DNA from: Acidimicrobiaceae bacterium
GTDB lineage: Bacteria > Actinomycetota > Acidimicrobiia > Acidimicrobiales > RAAP-2
Reading direction: 5' to 3'
Length of the DNA stretch: 52,003 nucleotides
Assembly: GCA_003160635.1 (NCBI GenBank)
Contig: PMLV01000137.1
Location: 1 to 52,003 of the forward strand
A program made the translations under genes and the position numbers. Of this stretch, positions 1 through 8,896 are shown piece by piece (the stretch's first letter is position 1; every line of letters starts with the position of its first letter). The notes beneath the pieces were generated by a model. The model was not told the origin of the DNA, did not search any database, and saw only the letters and a list, made by a program, of their open reading frames with translations.

Positions 1-93
1 GCCACCAAACCGCGCGGCCTCTTACCAAAGTTATGCAACTATATTGGGACAGGCAACGGCCCCTCGTGCCCCGCCTCGTGCGTCAGGACTTCC

Positions 94-1059
94 TCAGCGG
101 CTGCGGGCCTCGAGCAGGCTGGCGAACGATGTCCAGACGGCGGCCCGCCGACGGGCCTCGTCGACGACCTCGTAGACCCTTCCCAATGGAATGGTCCAGA
201 GGAAGTTATGCCAATCCCCACCGACATTCGTCGAGGAGAACCACTCGGTGAACTCACCGCAGGAACTGAGGGCCCGATCGGCCGTCCATTCCTTTTGACT
301 TGGCTTCTGTGCGTTGCGGCATTCCGGTTGGGCGAAGACCGAGAGCACGGACATGGTCGTCTCGTGCGACGGCTTGCTCACCACAGCCGGAAGGTCGGCC
401 TCGTTGAGGCCCGGATCGTTCATCTGGAGGCGGGCCCGTACCGATCGAACCGTCTCGGGCGAGGCCCCGGCCACTGCGGCAATGGCGCGCAACGATCCCG
501 CCGGGTTCTCCTCCAATGCCTGGCGGACGCGGTCACGTACCTCACCGGGCTGCACCGGGCGTATCTTCCCGTCTCTGCCGACTCGACGGTCCACCGGTAC
601 GATTCCCAGCGATCCGACGCGTCGGATTCTCCCTACCGTCTTGTCTGAGAGGCCGCACAGGGAGGCAATGCGCCGGTCAGACCAATCCGGATTGCGCATG
701 AGGACCCGCCGGGCGGCACGGCGACGATCGGCAACACTGAGCGGCAGCCCATGGCTGACATTGCGGCGTATCGCCTCAAGGAACGCCTCCTCAGGTGAGC
801 CGAGAAAGCGAAGTCCCACGACGCTTTGGCGCCCGAGGCGGCGAGCCGCCTCCACCCGGTGGCAACCGTCGACCACAACCTGGTCTTCGCCCCAGACGAC
901 GATCGGTGGCCACGTATCGACACACTCCATGAGCAGTTCCACATGCCGCTCGTCCAAGCCTCCCGACCGAATCCCCTCGCCGACGCGGAGTTCGGAGATG
1001 AAGAGGTCTTCCTGGCCACCGACCCCGAAGCTGACTGGCGTATCAAAGGCAACAGACAT
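94..1059 (-). CDS. StrR-like ParB-fold transcriptional regulator
   Basis: This 321-residue protein has a ParB/Spo0J-like N-terminal fold (about residues 20-105). It includes the PPIVV and VVDGCHRVEAAR segments and the N-x-x-HGLPLS-x-x-DRR stretch seen in antibiotic-cluster regulators such as StrR. An HTH follows at about 125-150 (NPDWSDRRIASLCGLSDKTV), and a second HTH-like segment lies at about 187-210. The ATG at 1059 sits 5 nt downstream of a GGGGGG purine run. The last ~100 residues match nothing I know. The family binds DNA and usually activates a neighbouring pathway. This is the only intact regulator in the window, so it is the first candidate controller of the cluster. The fold assignment is secure; the target genes are inferred. 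Confidence 0.85.
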   Translation of the reverse strand: MSVAFDTPVSFGVGGQEDLFISELRVGEGIRSGGLDERHVELLMECVDTWPPIVVWGEDQVVVDGCHRVEAARRLGRQSVVGLRFLGSPEEAFLEAIRRNVSHGLPLSVADRRRAARRVLMRNPDWSDRRIASLCGLSDKTVGRIRRVGSLGIVPVDRRVGRDGKIRPVQPGEVRDRVRQALEENPAGSLRAIAAVAGASPETVRSVRARLQMNDPGLNEADLPAVVSKPSHETTMSVLSVFAQPECRNAQKPSQKEWTADRALSSCGEFTEWFSSTNVGGDWHNFLWTIPLGRVYEVVDEARRRAAVWTSFASLLEARSR

Positions 1060-1396
1060 CGAATCCCCCCAGCACTCAGCACCTACGGACCAAGCCCACA
1101 GCCGGGCTCGCTATACAAAGTACATTATACGGGGTACAACTGCCCGTCAAGAGGGCGCCCGAACAACTGCGGCGGATTCGAACGCCCATCCGATGGCGCC
1201 CAGGTGGCGCCTGAAGAGGCGTCGGAAGTCCCGGTATGCGAGAAGGTCGGAGTGTTGCATTGGGCCATGGACCCTCCTGCGGGGCACGGCAGAAGGATGC
1301 CTCCTCGGGCCCGAACCGCCCGATGGGCATCGACTGGTCACAGTCTCCTGAGCTACTCGGGAATGCACCTACCGGCTCGCACCGGCTCCCGAGGCG
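1060..1396. promoter_or_regulatory. Upstream region of the StrR-like gene with tandem dyads
   Basis: This 337-bp stretch holds no convincing gene. At 1112-1124 and 1126-1138 are two near-identical 13-mers, TATACAAAGTACA and TATACGGGGTACA, repeated with a 14-bp period and each an imperfect dyad. They lie 53-80 bp upstream of the regulator start on the minus strand. There the same bases read as TTGTAC, a 16-bp spacer and TGTATA, so they could be promoter elements or overlapping operators. Related dyads occur at 11556-11568 and 35364-35376. Autoregulation by the adjacent regulator is a guess. Confidence 0.45.
1150..1260 (-). pseudogene. Possible MFS-transporter 5' remnant
   Basis: A minus-strand frame starting at the ATG at 1260 reads MQHSDLLAYRDFRRLFRRHL and continues with GAIGWAFES before a stop. 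The R-D-F-R-R-L-F run followed by a short hydrophobic segment resembles the extreme N-terminus of major-facilitator transporters. Only about 35 codons remain and no membrane helix is complete. It may equally be chance. Confidence 0.2.
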
Positions 1397-1945
1397 TCAG
1401 CCGTCCCGATGCTCCCAGAACGCGGCCCAAGTGGGGAAGGCGTCGGGCAGCTGGTTGGCGGTGAGTGTCCCCGGGTCGGCGCCGAATCCGAGCGTAGGAC
1501 GGGTGAGCGCATCGCAGATGTACCACCTGTAGAACTTCCGCCGCTCGAAGTACCACTCACCTGCGACGCGACGATATGTGTCCCGGTACTGGAGCATGCC
1601 GACCTCCCACTCGCCACGATCCGGGCGTTCGAGCTCGTCCCGGCAGTAGACCACCCCATGGGCCAGGTCAGGCGAGTCGAAGTCGACGACGTGATTGCCG
1701 ACGAAGTGCACGGTCGCCCTCATACGGCTCAACGATTCGACGAACCATTCCTTGAGAGCCGGTCGGCCATGCCGGTCCCGTCCCACCTGCACGTCGGGCA
1801 CGAAGAGGTCCACCAGGGCATCGAGGTCACGCGAGTCTACCGCCAACCCGTAGCGCGGGGGGAGCTGACGTATCTCGGTCAACGATTCGAGCCGCTCGAT
1901 CCTGTCTCCCAACTCCTGTGGATTCCACTCACCCAGTCGAGTCAT
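1397..1945 (-). CDS. SnoaL-like / NTF2-superfamily protein
   Basis: This 182-residue protein has the single cone-shaped alpha+beta layout of SnoaL-like proteins. An N-terminal helical part ends in RYGLAVDSRDLDALVDLFVPD, followed by VGNHVVDF and a C-terminal EWYFERRKFYRWY strand. GGAAAGGG at 1953-1960 precedes two adjacent ATGs at 1948 and 1945; the second has the better spacing. In catabolic clusters such proteins are small isomerases, dehydratases or binding proteins, and the reaction cannot be read from sequence. It is the first of four such genes here. The C-terminal tail after position 150 is longer than usual. Confidence 0.75.
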   Translation of the reverse strand: MTRLGEWNPQELGDRIERLESLTEIRQLPPRYGLAVDSRDLDALVDLFVPDVQVGRDRHGRPALKEWFVESLSRMRATVHFVGNHVVDFDSPDLAHGVVYCRDELERPDRGEWEVGMLQYRDTYRRVAGEWYFERRKFYRWYICDALTRPTLGFGADPGTLTANQLPDAFPTWAAFWEHRDG

Positions 1946-2038
1946 CATCACACCCTTTCCGGTGTCGATCCCGGCCACCGAACTGCGGTTCGACGACGTT
2001 GAACAGGATCCTCACGCACTCATCACGCGCCTCGTCGG

Positions 2039-2286
2039 TTACCAATCCAGCGGGAGAAGCTCGACGCTGCGCATGAACGAGCTTTCCGACCACTTCACTT
2101 CCTCGGACGGAACCGATAGTCGCACATCGGGGTAGCGGAGGACGAGGGCCTCCACCACGGTTCGCCGTAAGGAAGCTGCACCCTCACCAGGCCGTCTTTC
2201 TGGAACTCTTTGAAGACCGGATCGACTTCCAGGCGCTGGTCGACCATTCCGGGATAGGGGATGACTGCATCGGTCACTGCGGCCAT
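2039..2286 (-). pseudogene. Cytochrome P450 relic: N-terminus joined to C-terminus
   Basis: An ATG at 2286 behind GGGAGGAG opens a P450-like N-terminus that includes DPVFKEFQKDGLVRVQLPYG, about 44 residues. At GAACCGTGG (about 2158) the reading frame must shift to continue. The new frame reads a typical bacterial P450 C-terminus (ALVLRYPDVRLSVPSEEV, then MRSVELLPLDW) and stops at 2039. The whole core is missing: I-helix, ExxR and the haem Cys loop, roughly 300 codons. This is best read as an internal deletion that fused both ends out of frame. It cannot make an active P450. Confidence 0.8.
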
Positions 2287-2352
2287 GTCACTCCTCCCAC
2301 ATCCGTCGACGAGGACTCCGCAACGACATCCCCGCATGCGCATCCACCCGCA

Positions 2353-3183
2353 CTACGGGGCATTGCGTGGGCGCTGGTAGGCGCCAATGGTGCCCAGCAT
2401 CCCCCCATCGACCGGCAAACTCACGCCCGTGATGTGAGCGGACTCGTCGCTTGAGAGGAACAGAACCGCATACGCAACATCCAAGGCGGTACCGAAGCGT
2501 CCGAGGGGATTGGAGCGGCGAGCCAGCTCCTCGACCTGGTCCTCGCTCTCCACCACGCCCGCCTGGATCAACCCATCCATCGAATGCTGCGTCGCCACCC
2601 AAGCCGGCAACACGGAGGTACAACGAATACCCCACGGAGCAAAGGCCATGGCCAGCTTGTGGGTCATGGCGTCGACCCCCGCTTTCGACAGGCCATAGGC
2701 GAACAGATTCCCCCCACCCGTGCGCGACCCGGCGGAGGACGTGCTCACGATCGTCCCTCCGCCTTGCTCCTGCATCAGGGGGATCACCGCTTGGCAGGTG
2801 AGCCACATGGCCCGGAAATTAACGTCCATGACCCGCTGCCATCCCTCGACCTCGAGAGTCAGGGGGTCGCTATCCCCCTCCTCGGTCGCGACGTTGTTGA
2901 CGAGGGCATCGATGCGGCCCATGGTGCGGTGCGCCTCATGGACGAGGCGGGTGCACTCGCTGGGCTCGGCCACGTCGGCCGCAATAGCGTGCGCCTGACC
3001 CCCGGCGTCGACGATCGCCTTTACGGTGGCTTCGGCCCGGTCCAGGAAATAGTCGACGACACAGACCTCCGCTCCCTCGTGGGCGAATAGCTCGGAGATG
3101 GCTCGACCGATGCCCGTCAGCTTGCTCGGCAGCTGACCGGCACCCACCACGACTGCTTTCTTCCCGTCCATCCGACCTGCCAT
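2353..3183 (-). CDS. SDR family oxidoreductase with extended Gly loop
   Basis: This is a 276-residue classical-type short-chain dehydrogenase. The nucleotide loop is unusual: GAG at 14-16, seven residues, then GIG at 24-26, instead of TGxxxGIG. The adenine-side motif NNVA is at 97-100, the catalytic Ser is about 150, and Tyr163-x3-Lys167 is present (YGLSK). VDGGM lies near the C-terminus. The ATG at 3183 has AAAGGAG 9 nt upstream. It is divergent from the amidohydrolase at 3441 across a 257-bp intergenic region. It probably oxidises a secondary alcohol or hydroxyacyl-CoA with NAD(P)+; the substrate is unknown. Confidence 0.9.
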   Translation of the reverse strand: MAGRMDGKKAVVVGAGQLPSKLTGIGRAISELFAHEGAEVCVVDYFLDRAEATVKAIVDAGGQAHAIAADVAEPSECTRLVHEAHRTMGRIDALVNNVATEEGDSDPLTLEVEGWQRVMDVNFRAMWLTCQAVIPLMQEQGGGTIVSTSSAGSRTGGGNLFAYGLSKAGVDAMTHKLAMAFAPWGIRCTSVLPAWVATQHSMDGLIQAGVVESEDQVEELARRSNPLGRFGTALDVAYAVLFLSSDESAHITGVSLPVDGGMLGTIGAYQRPRNAP

Positions 3184-3440
3184 AGGACCTACTCCTTTCA
3201 CAATCTTTGCTTCCGAGTTGCGCCAACGCGCATGAGCACCCTTAGTATCACTGACTCGCGACCGGCCAGGCCCGGCCCGCCAAATGCGGACGCCACTGCG
3301 AGTCTGCGTCGACACTCCCCCGTTCGGGCGCAGCACTCCGCAGTTGGACCGTGCCGGCTCGACCCGGATGCGGCGCACTCGCGGGGGTATCGTCGAGTCG
3401 GAACCTTATCGACAGGTGGGGCAGATTCAGGAGGAATGCC

Positions 3441-4826
3441 GTGGAGAAGGTGTTGTTCGTCTCGTCCGACTCACATGCAGGCGTTCCGAAGGAGCTGTGG
3501 AGTGAGTATCTCGATGGTCGGTTCCACGATCTATTGCCCAAGCTCAAAGAAGACAACGAGATCTATCCCACGGCCATCTTTCTCATCGGGACCAAATCCC
3601 GTGCCACACAGCTACCCGAAGTGGCAGAAGCCCACACCAATGGCTACCACGGCCTCCACGATGCGAAGTTGCGGCTGGCCGACATGGATCGGGAAGGAGT
3701 CGCGGCCGAGTTGATCTACCACGGCGACTTCCGGCTCGGCGACATGTTCCACAACAACACCAACGACAAATTCTCCCTCGATGCCTGGCATGCGGGCTCC
3801 AGCGCCTGGAATCGCTGGGCCGGCGACAACTTCAGTTCGGCTCGAGATCGCTTCCTCCCCGTCGGTACGATCGGGCCCTGCATCGACATGGAGGCGACGG
3901 TCGCGGAGTTGCAGTGGATCGCTGATCATGGGTTCGTCGGGACCTATGCGCCTGGCTACATGACGCACCCGGACCTGCCACCGCTATTCGACGAATACTG
4001 GGAACCCTTCTGGTCGACCTGCGAGGAACTCGGCTTGGCATTGGTCGTCCACGCCGGGTTCGGCTGGGAGCAAGGGACTGCTTTCCCGTACCTCAAGCGG
4101 ATTTACACACAGGCGGCGGAGGCGGCCGGCAGCACCGACCGTGAAAGCCTGTTGGCGCACGCCGACGCCGTCGGACCTGAAGGATTGGAGTTCTTCCACG
4201 AATTCTCCAGCAGCCCGCGCCCGAGGAGGGCGATGTGGCAGCTGATGCTGAACGGTGTCTTCGACCGTCACCCGCGATTGAAGCTGCTCCTCACGGAAGT
4301 TCGTGCAGACTGGATTCCCGCCACCCTGCACCACTTGGACAAGGTCTACGAGGAGAACCGCGTCGACCTCCCGGCTCTCAAGCGCCCGAGCGAGTACTGG
4401 CACAGCAACTGTCTGGCCGGCGCCTCCTTCATTCACAAGGCCGAGGTGGCCATGCGCCACGAGATCGGCATCGACACCATCGCCTTCGGTCGGGACTACC
4501 CCCACCCCGAAGGCACCTGGCCCAACACGAAGGAGTGGCTACGCGACGCGTTCGGCGGTGTTCCCGAGGACGAGATCCGTTTGATGCTGGGCGAGAACGC
4601 GGTCCGTTTCCTGGGACTGGATCGGGATCGGCTCGTGGCCATCGCCGACAAGATCGGGCTGCCTATCGCCCAGATCACCGGCGACCGGACCCCACTTGCC
4701 GATGAGCTGCTCGCCAGCTTCGACGCCCGCGGCGGTTATCTCAAGCCCGCTGAGGGCGAGGCGCGACTGCCCATAGTCGACGACATGGTCCGCAAGGACA
4801 TCTTGGCCGCCGCCGGCCGCCCCTGA
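3441..4826 (+). CDS. PF04909 amidohydrolase-fold metalloenzyme (paralogue 1)
   Basis: This 461-residue protein belongs to the TIM-barrel family that includes ACMSD and gamma-resorcylate decarboxylase. The metal-site signature D10-S-H12 sits at the end of strand 1, His204 lies in VVHAGFG, and Asp352 lies in GRDYPHPE. The GTG at 3441 was chosen because AGGAGG lies at 3429-3434 with 6-nt spacing and the homology with its paralogues begins there. It is close to the enzymes at 28808 and 33924, sharing DSHAGVPKELW near the start and PSEYW...AGASFIHKAEV later. The family hydrolyses or decarboxylates by metal-assisted C-C or C-N cleavage; the substrate is unknown. It is flanked by SDR genes. Confidence 0.88.
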   Translation: MEKVLFVSSDSHAGVPKELWSEYLDGRFHDLLPKLKEDNEIYPTAIFLIGTKSRATQLPEVAEAHTNGYHGLHDAKLRLADMDREGVAAELIYHGDFRLGDMFHNNTNDKFSLDAWHAGSSAWNRWAGDNFSSARDRFLPVGTIGPCIDMEATVAELQWIADHGFVGTYAPGYMTHPDLPPLFDEYWEPFWSTCEELGLALVVHAGFGWEQGTAFPYLKRIYTQAAEAAGSTDRESLLAHADAVGPEGLEFFHEFSSSPRPRRAMWQLMLNGVFDRHPRLKLLLTEVRADWIPATLHHLDKVYEENRVDLPALKRPSEYWHSNCLAGASFIHKAEVAMRHEIGIDTIAFGRDYPHPEGTWPNTKEWLRDAFGGVPEDEIRLMLGENAVRFLGLDRDRLVAIADKIGLPIAQITGDRTPLADELLASFDARGGYLKPAEGEARLPIVDDMVRKDILAAAGRP

Positions 4827-5054
4827 ACACTGGCCGGCGACTCAGCTGGTCACAAGCTCAGCGACGCCGAGGAACCCTCACTCACCCTCAAGCGAGAAAC
4901 CGAGTGCGATGGTGGTTCATCGACGTCGCACAGGTCCGCATCTGGACAAGAGGGTATCTCGAAAGCACTGCAATACTTGTTCCGTCGTTCACCACTCACA
5001 AGAGCGCATCGTGCGGGGAGAACGCGATCGTAGGCCCACGTGGGAAGGAATTCG

Positions 5055-5852
5055 ATGGAATCTTCGGGAAAACTTCAAGGCAAGGTCGCGATAGTCACCG
5101 GCGCCGGATCGAGCGGACCGGGTCTCGGGACGGGTCGCGCCATGGCCGTGCTGTTCGCCCGCGAGGGTGCCCGGGTAGTGCTGGTGGACAAGTTCGAGGA
5201 ACGGGCCAAGGAAACCCTGAACATGATCCAGTCTGAGGGCGGGGAGGCGTTCATCGTCATCGCCGACCTCGGTGATCTGTCCGAGGCGTCACGTATTGTG
5301 AAAGCCGCGGTATCCCAATACGGCACCGTGGACATCTTGGTCAACAACGCCGCTATCTCGTCCTCCACCAGCCTTCTGGACACGAGTGTGGAGCTGCTCC
5401 AATCGGTACTGACCGTGAACCTCGCCGCACCATTCATGCTCTCGAAGGCGGTCGTCCCCGTCATGCAGGCAGGTGGCGGTGGCTCCATTGTGAATATTTC
5501 GTCCATTGCCGCGCTCCGGGGTCAGGGAGGGGGCGGTCAAGCTGCGTATGCCTCAGCCAAGGCGGGGCTTGAAGGCCTGATGAATGACGTGGCCGACTCC
5601 TACGGCAAGGACGGGATCCGGGTCAATTGCATCGCACCCGGCCTCATCGACACCCCGATGCGCAACCAGGCCATGCAGCAGGCCGGAGTAGAGCCCGGCA
5701 CCCTCGACCTCACCTTCAAGGTCTCCCTACCCCACGAGGGTGACGCGTGGGACATTGCCCGTGCCGCCCTCTTCCTCGCTGGACCCGACGGGCGCTACCT
5801 CACGGGAGTCATGGTGCCTGTAGACGGCGGCGCAGTGGCTCGCTCCCACTGA
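5055..5852 (+). CDS. SDR family oxidoreductase
   Basis: A 265-residue short-chain dehydrogenase. Its glycine loop is extended (TGAGSSGPGLGTG at 15-27), like two other SDRs in this window. NNAA is at 97-100, with Ser150, Tyr165-x3-Lys169 (YASAK) and a C-terminal VPVDGGAV. The ATG at 5055 follows GGAAGGAA at 5043-5050. It lies 228 bp downstream of the amidohydrolase on the same strand and may be co-transcribed with it. That gap holds no gene I can support. Confidence 0.9.
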   Translation: MESSGKLQGKVAIVTGAGSSGPGLGTGRAMAVLFAREGARVVLVDKFEERAKETLNMIQSEGGEAFIVIADLGDLSEASRIVKAAVSQYGTVDILVNNAAISSSTSLLDTSVELLQSVLTVNLAAPFMLSKAVVPVMQAGGGGSIVNISSIAALRGQGGGGQAAYASAKAGLEGLMNDVADSYGKDGIRVNCIAPGLIDTPMRNQAMQQAGVEPGTLDLTFKVSLPHEGDAWDIARAALFLAGPDGRYLTGVMVPVDGGAVARSH

Positions 5853-5888
5853 TAGGCCCTCCCCGCCAACGGGTCGGTTGCCCTCGAG

Positions 5889-6716
5889 CTAATCGTCTTC
5901 AGAGCCCGCCGGTGACCCGAGACGCTCGTTGACGCGGTGCAGGTAGTTCAGGTACCCGATGGGAATGCGGCTTCCTCCGGTGATCTGTATGACCTCGCCC
6001 GTGATCCAAGAAGCCTCGTCGGAGGCGAGGTAGACACACAGCGGTCCGATATCGTCAACCACGCCCAGCCGACGCAGCGGGATGGACTCGGCCTGTCGCC
6101 TTCGCCGACTCGGTCGGTCCATCGCTGCGACAGGCTCCTCAGTGAGAACCGCGCCGGGAGCGACGGCATTGACCCTGATTCCCAGGTGACCCCACTCCAC
6201 CGCCATGGTCGCGGTCAGATTGTCGACGCCCGCCTTGGCCGCCCCGTAATGGCCCGTCATCGGGTTGGGTTGCGACCCGCTTCTGGACGAGATGTTGATT
6301 ATGGACCCGCCACCCTCCCTCATGGCGCGGGCCGCGGCCTGCGCCGCGAAGAACGTCCATTTGAGGTTCAAGTCCACGACGACATCCCATTGCCCCTCGG
6401 TCAGGTCAATCAGGGGTCCAGAGTCCTCATTCCTTGCGCTACCGGCGTTGTTGACCCAGATATCGAAACCACCCATGGAGTCGACGACCTGTTCGATCAA
6501 TACGTTGACTTCTTCGCTCCGGGTGATGTCAGTCGGCACGTCCAGAGCCCGTCGGCCAAAGCCGCGCAGCTCCGACACGGTGTCGCGGAGGTGTTCCGGA
6601 GAACGCCCCGCCACCACGACGTCGGCGCCGGACTTGGCCATGGCCCTCGCGATCCCTCGCCCGATACCGCGACCGCCGCCGGTCACCACTGCTGTCTTGC
6701 CGCTCAGATCGAACAT
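5889..6716 (-). CDS. SDR family oxidoreductase
   Basis: A 275-residue classical short-chain dehydrogenase with TGGGRGIG at 12-19, NNAG at 89-92, Ser143/144 and Tyr157-x3-Lys161 (YGAAK). Its C-terminal tail is longer than usual and charged after the ITGGSRIPIG segment. It converges on the preceding SDR gene with 36 bp between the stops and no strong terminator hairpin. No clear ribosome site precedes ATG 6716. It follows the SDR at 6785 on the same strand, so the two may form a short operon with the P450 upstream. Confidence 0.88.
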   Translation of the reverse strand: MFDLSGKTAVVTGGGRGIGRGIARAMAKSGADVVVAGRSPEHLRDTVSELRGFGRRALDVPTDITRSEEVNVLIEQVVDSMGGFDIWVNNAGSARNEDSGPLIDLTEGQWDVVVDLNLKWTFFAAQAAARAMREGGGSIINISSRSGSQPNPMTGHYGAAKAGVDNLTATMAVEWGHLGIRVNAVAPGAVLTEEPVAAMDRPSRRRRQAESIPLRRLGVVDDIGPLCVYLASDEASWITGEVIQITGGSRIPIGYLNYLHRVNERLGSPAGSEDD

Positions 6717-6784
6717 CCGACCATGCTGCCAGACATGTTCTCGCAGTGGCTACGAGAATCAGTCACCCACGCACCGCAGGCCTG

Positions 6785-7696
6785 TTAGCCCCAGAGGTCG
6801 AGACCCATGACGTGAGCATCCTTGGTGTCCATCAAACGGTCGACGTTCTCGGCCAGATCCTCCGGCGTGATGTTGTTTTCGAAGGTCAATCCGATTGTCT
6901 CGATCAACGCCAATCGCATCGCCTGAAGACCACCGCAGACGATCACCTCGCCGGTCAACGAGCAAGAGTCATGAGCGAGGAAGGCCACGGCCGGTGACAC
7001 GTACTCGGGCTTCAAGTTGTCGAAGAACTCGTTGATGAAATTCTCCTCGGGTTCATCGAAGGTCTTGGACAGGACGTCGGGGCCCGACATCCTGGTGTTC
7101 CCCCGAGGTGCCACAGCATTCACCCGTACCCCGTGCAACTTGCCATTGAGAGCCAATGCCTTCGTGAAGGCGAACACCGCCCCCTTCGCTCCTGCATAGT
7201 CCGGGCTCTTCGGAATATGACCGACAACGGCCTCGGAACTGGTGTTGACGATGCACCCGTGTTCGGCCGACTTCAGATGGGGCCAGGCCGCCTTCGATAC
7301 GAACACGGTGCCCAGGTAGTGGTAATCGACCATCCTCCGGAACTGCGCGTTGTCCACGCCGTCGAACCAATCCCCGGCGTAAATGCCAGCGTTGTTGACC
7401 ACAACATCCAGCCGGCCGAAGGCCTTCAGCGCAGTATCGACGATCTCCTGGGCGCCCCCCTCGTCGGCGACGTTGGCGAAGCACGCCACCGCCTCGCCGC
7501 CCGCCGACTCGATCTCCTTGACGACCTGTTCGGCCGGATCAGGCGATGAACCGCTTCCGTCGAGCTCGACGCCGTAATCGGCGACCACGACCCGAGCCCC
7601 CCGCGAGGCGAGGAGGAGCGCATGGCAGCGCCCGAACCCACGTCCACCCCCGGTCACAATCACCGACCGTCCATCGAACCGCAACTCGTTCGTCAT
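6785..7696 (-). CDS. SDR family oxidoreductase (303 aa)
   Basis: A 303-residue short-chain dehydrogenase with TGGGRGFG at 15-22, NNAG at 101-104, Ser154 and Tyr167-x3-Lys171 (YAGAK). An acidic-Gly insertion at about 44-55 after the beta2 Asp resembles the hydroxyacyl-CoA dehydrogenase domain of MFE-2-type enzymes. AGGGAG lies 7 nt upstream of ATG 7696. The C-terminal ~50 residues extend beyond the usual SDR end. It sits 57 bp downstream of the P450 at 7754-8896, on the same strand. It may act on a 3-hydroxyacyl-CoA, which is an inference from the insertion. Confidence 0.88.
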   Translation of the reverse strand: MTNELRFDGRSVIVTGGGRGFGRCHALLLASRGARVVVADYGVELDGSGSSPDPAEQVVKEIESAGGEAVACFANVADEGGAQEIVDTALKAFGRLDVVVNNAGIYAGDWFDGVDNAQFRRMVDYHYLGTVFVSKAAWPHLKSAEHGCIVNTSSEAVVGHIPKSPDYAGAKGAVFAFTKALALNGKLHGVRVNAVAPRGNTRMSGPDVLSKTFDEPEENFINEFFDNLKPEYVSPAVAFLAHDSCSLTGEVIVCGGLQAMRLALIETIGLTFENNITPEDLAENVDRLMDTKDAHVMGLDLWG

Positions 7697-7753
7697 CCAA
7701 ATCTCCCTTGAGTACTAGGATATTTATGTCGAAAACAGGGACACGCCTGACAA

Positions 7754-8896
7754 TCAGACGCTAACCGGCAGTGATTCCCAGCCACGGGTGTCTATTCCTT
7801 GCGTGAGTTCACCGTGGTCGAGGTCGATGAACCACTCGGGGATGCGCTTGAGGACCTCCTCGAGCACTATTCGACCTTCGATACGGGCCAGGTTGGCGCC
7901 GAGGCAGAGGTGGGCGCCGAAACCAAAACTGAGTATACGGCTGATGTCGCGGTCTATGATGCTCCCGGCCGGCACCGTCTGCCCGTGCATCTCCACGTCC
8001 TTGGTCACGTAGCGGCCGAAATGGTACGGGGGGGGCTCGAGGCGAAGTATTTCCTCGATGGCGTTTGGAATCAGTTCTGGGTTTTCGACCAACCGGCGAC
8101 GCTGATCGGGGTGTTCGGCGAGGATTTTACCGGTCCACCCTATGAGGCGGCTGGTCGTATCGGTTCCGGCGCTCGCGATGAGGTTCAAGAAGGTGAGGAT
8201 CTCCTCCCTCCGCAGGTTACGCCGGGTTCCTGTGTCGTCCTCGAACTCGATGGTCAGCAGTTGCGTCATCAGGTCATCGGAGGGTTGACTGGTCCGCCGG
8301 TCAAGGTGGGCGCCAAAGAGTCCCTCGGATTGGGCCAATGCTTCGAACGGGGACTTGGTGGAATCCAGAGTTCCTTCGTTGAGCAGCTCGTTGAAATGGT
8401 CCCGAATCTTCACCTGGTCCTCCTCGGGGATGCCGACAAGCATTCCGATGACGCGCATCGGCACTTGGGCGGCGATGTCCTTGGCCCAGTCGAACCGATC
8501 AGCTCCGATGAGACGATCGACAACCCCGGCGCAGAACGCCCGGATCTGCGGCTCGATGAGATTCACCCGCTTCGGGGTAAACACCCGGGACACCAAGGAC
8601 CGGTGCATGGTGTGGACCGGTGCGTCCTCGCATATGAAAAGACCGTTGGGGATGGCGACGTCACCGCCGATGACGTAGGGCATGATGTTGTAGACCATGC
8701 CCTTGGACGAGACGAAGGTCTCCCGATCAACCATCACGCGTTCGGCGTCCTCGAACCGGCTCACCGCGTAGAACCCCATCTGCTCGTTGAAGTAGAGCGG
8801 TGCTTCGTCGCGGAGCCTCCGGTAGATCGGGTACGGATCCGCGTAGATATCGCGGTCATACATGTCGAAGTACACGCTCTCAGTGGTCAAAGTCAT
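7754..8896 (-). CDS. Cytochrome P450 lacking a conserved ~22-residue block
   Basis: This 380-residue protein has the P450 I-helix (ASAGTDTT), the ExxR motif (EEILR) and the haem loop SFGFGAHLCLG with Cys331. The ATG at 8896 has TAGGAG upstream. Compared with the second P450 here, VPAGSI runs straight into DRDISRIL at about residue 314. The RDD-F-DPDRFD meander region is absent, an in-frame gap of about 66 bp near position 7955. That region packs against the haem-binding core in all P450s I know, so the enzyme may be unstable or altered. It is the presumed first gene of a P450-SDR-SDR set on the minus strand. Confidence 0.85.
   Translation of the reverse strand: MTLTTESVYFDMYDRDIYADPYPIYRRLRDEAPLYFNEQMGFYAVSRFEDAERVMVDRETFVSSKGMVYNIMPYVIGGDVAIPNGLFICEDAPVHTMHRSLVSRVFTPKRVNLIEPQIRAFCAGVVDRLIGADRFDWAKDIAAQVPMRVIGMLVGIPEEDQVKIRDHFNELLNEGTLDSTKSPFEALAQSEGLFGAHLDRRTSQPSDDLMTQLLTIEFEDDTGTRRNLRREEILTFLNLIASAGTDTTSRLIGWTGKILAEHPDQRRRLVENPELIPNAIEEILRLEPPPYHFGRYVTKDVEMHGQTVPAGSIIDRDISRILSFGFGAHLCLGANLARIEGRIVLEEVLKRIPEWFIDLDHGELTQGIDTRGWESLPVSV

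Noticed and set aside
1..93. Possible gene at the left edge
   Set aside because: Only short frames without homology; nothing supported in these 93 bases.
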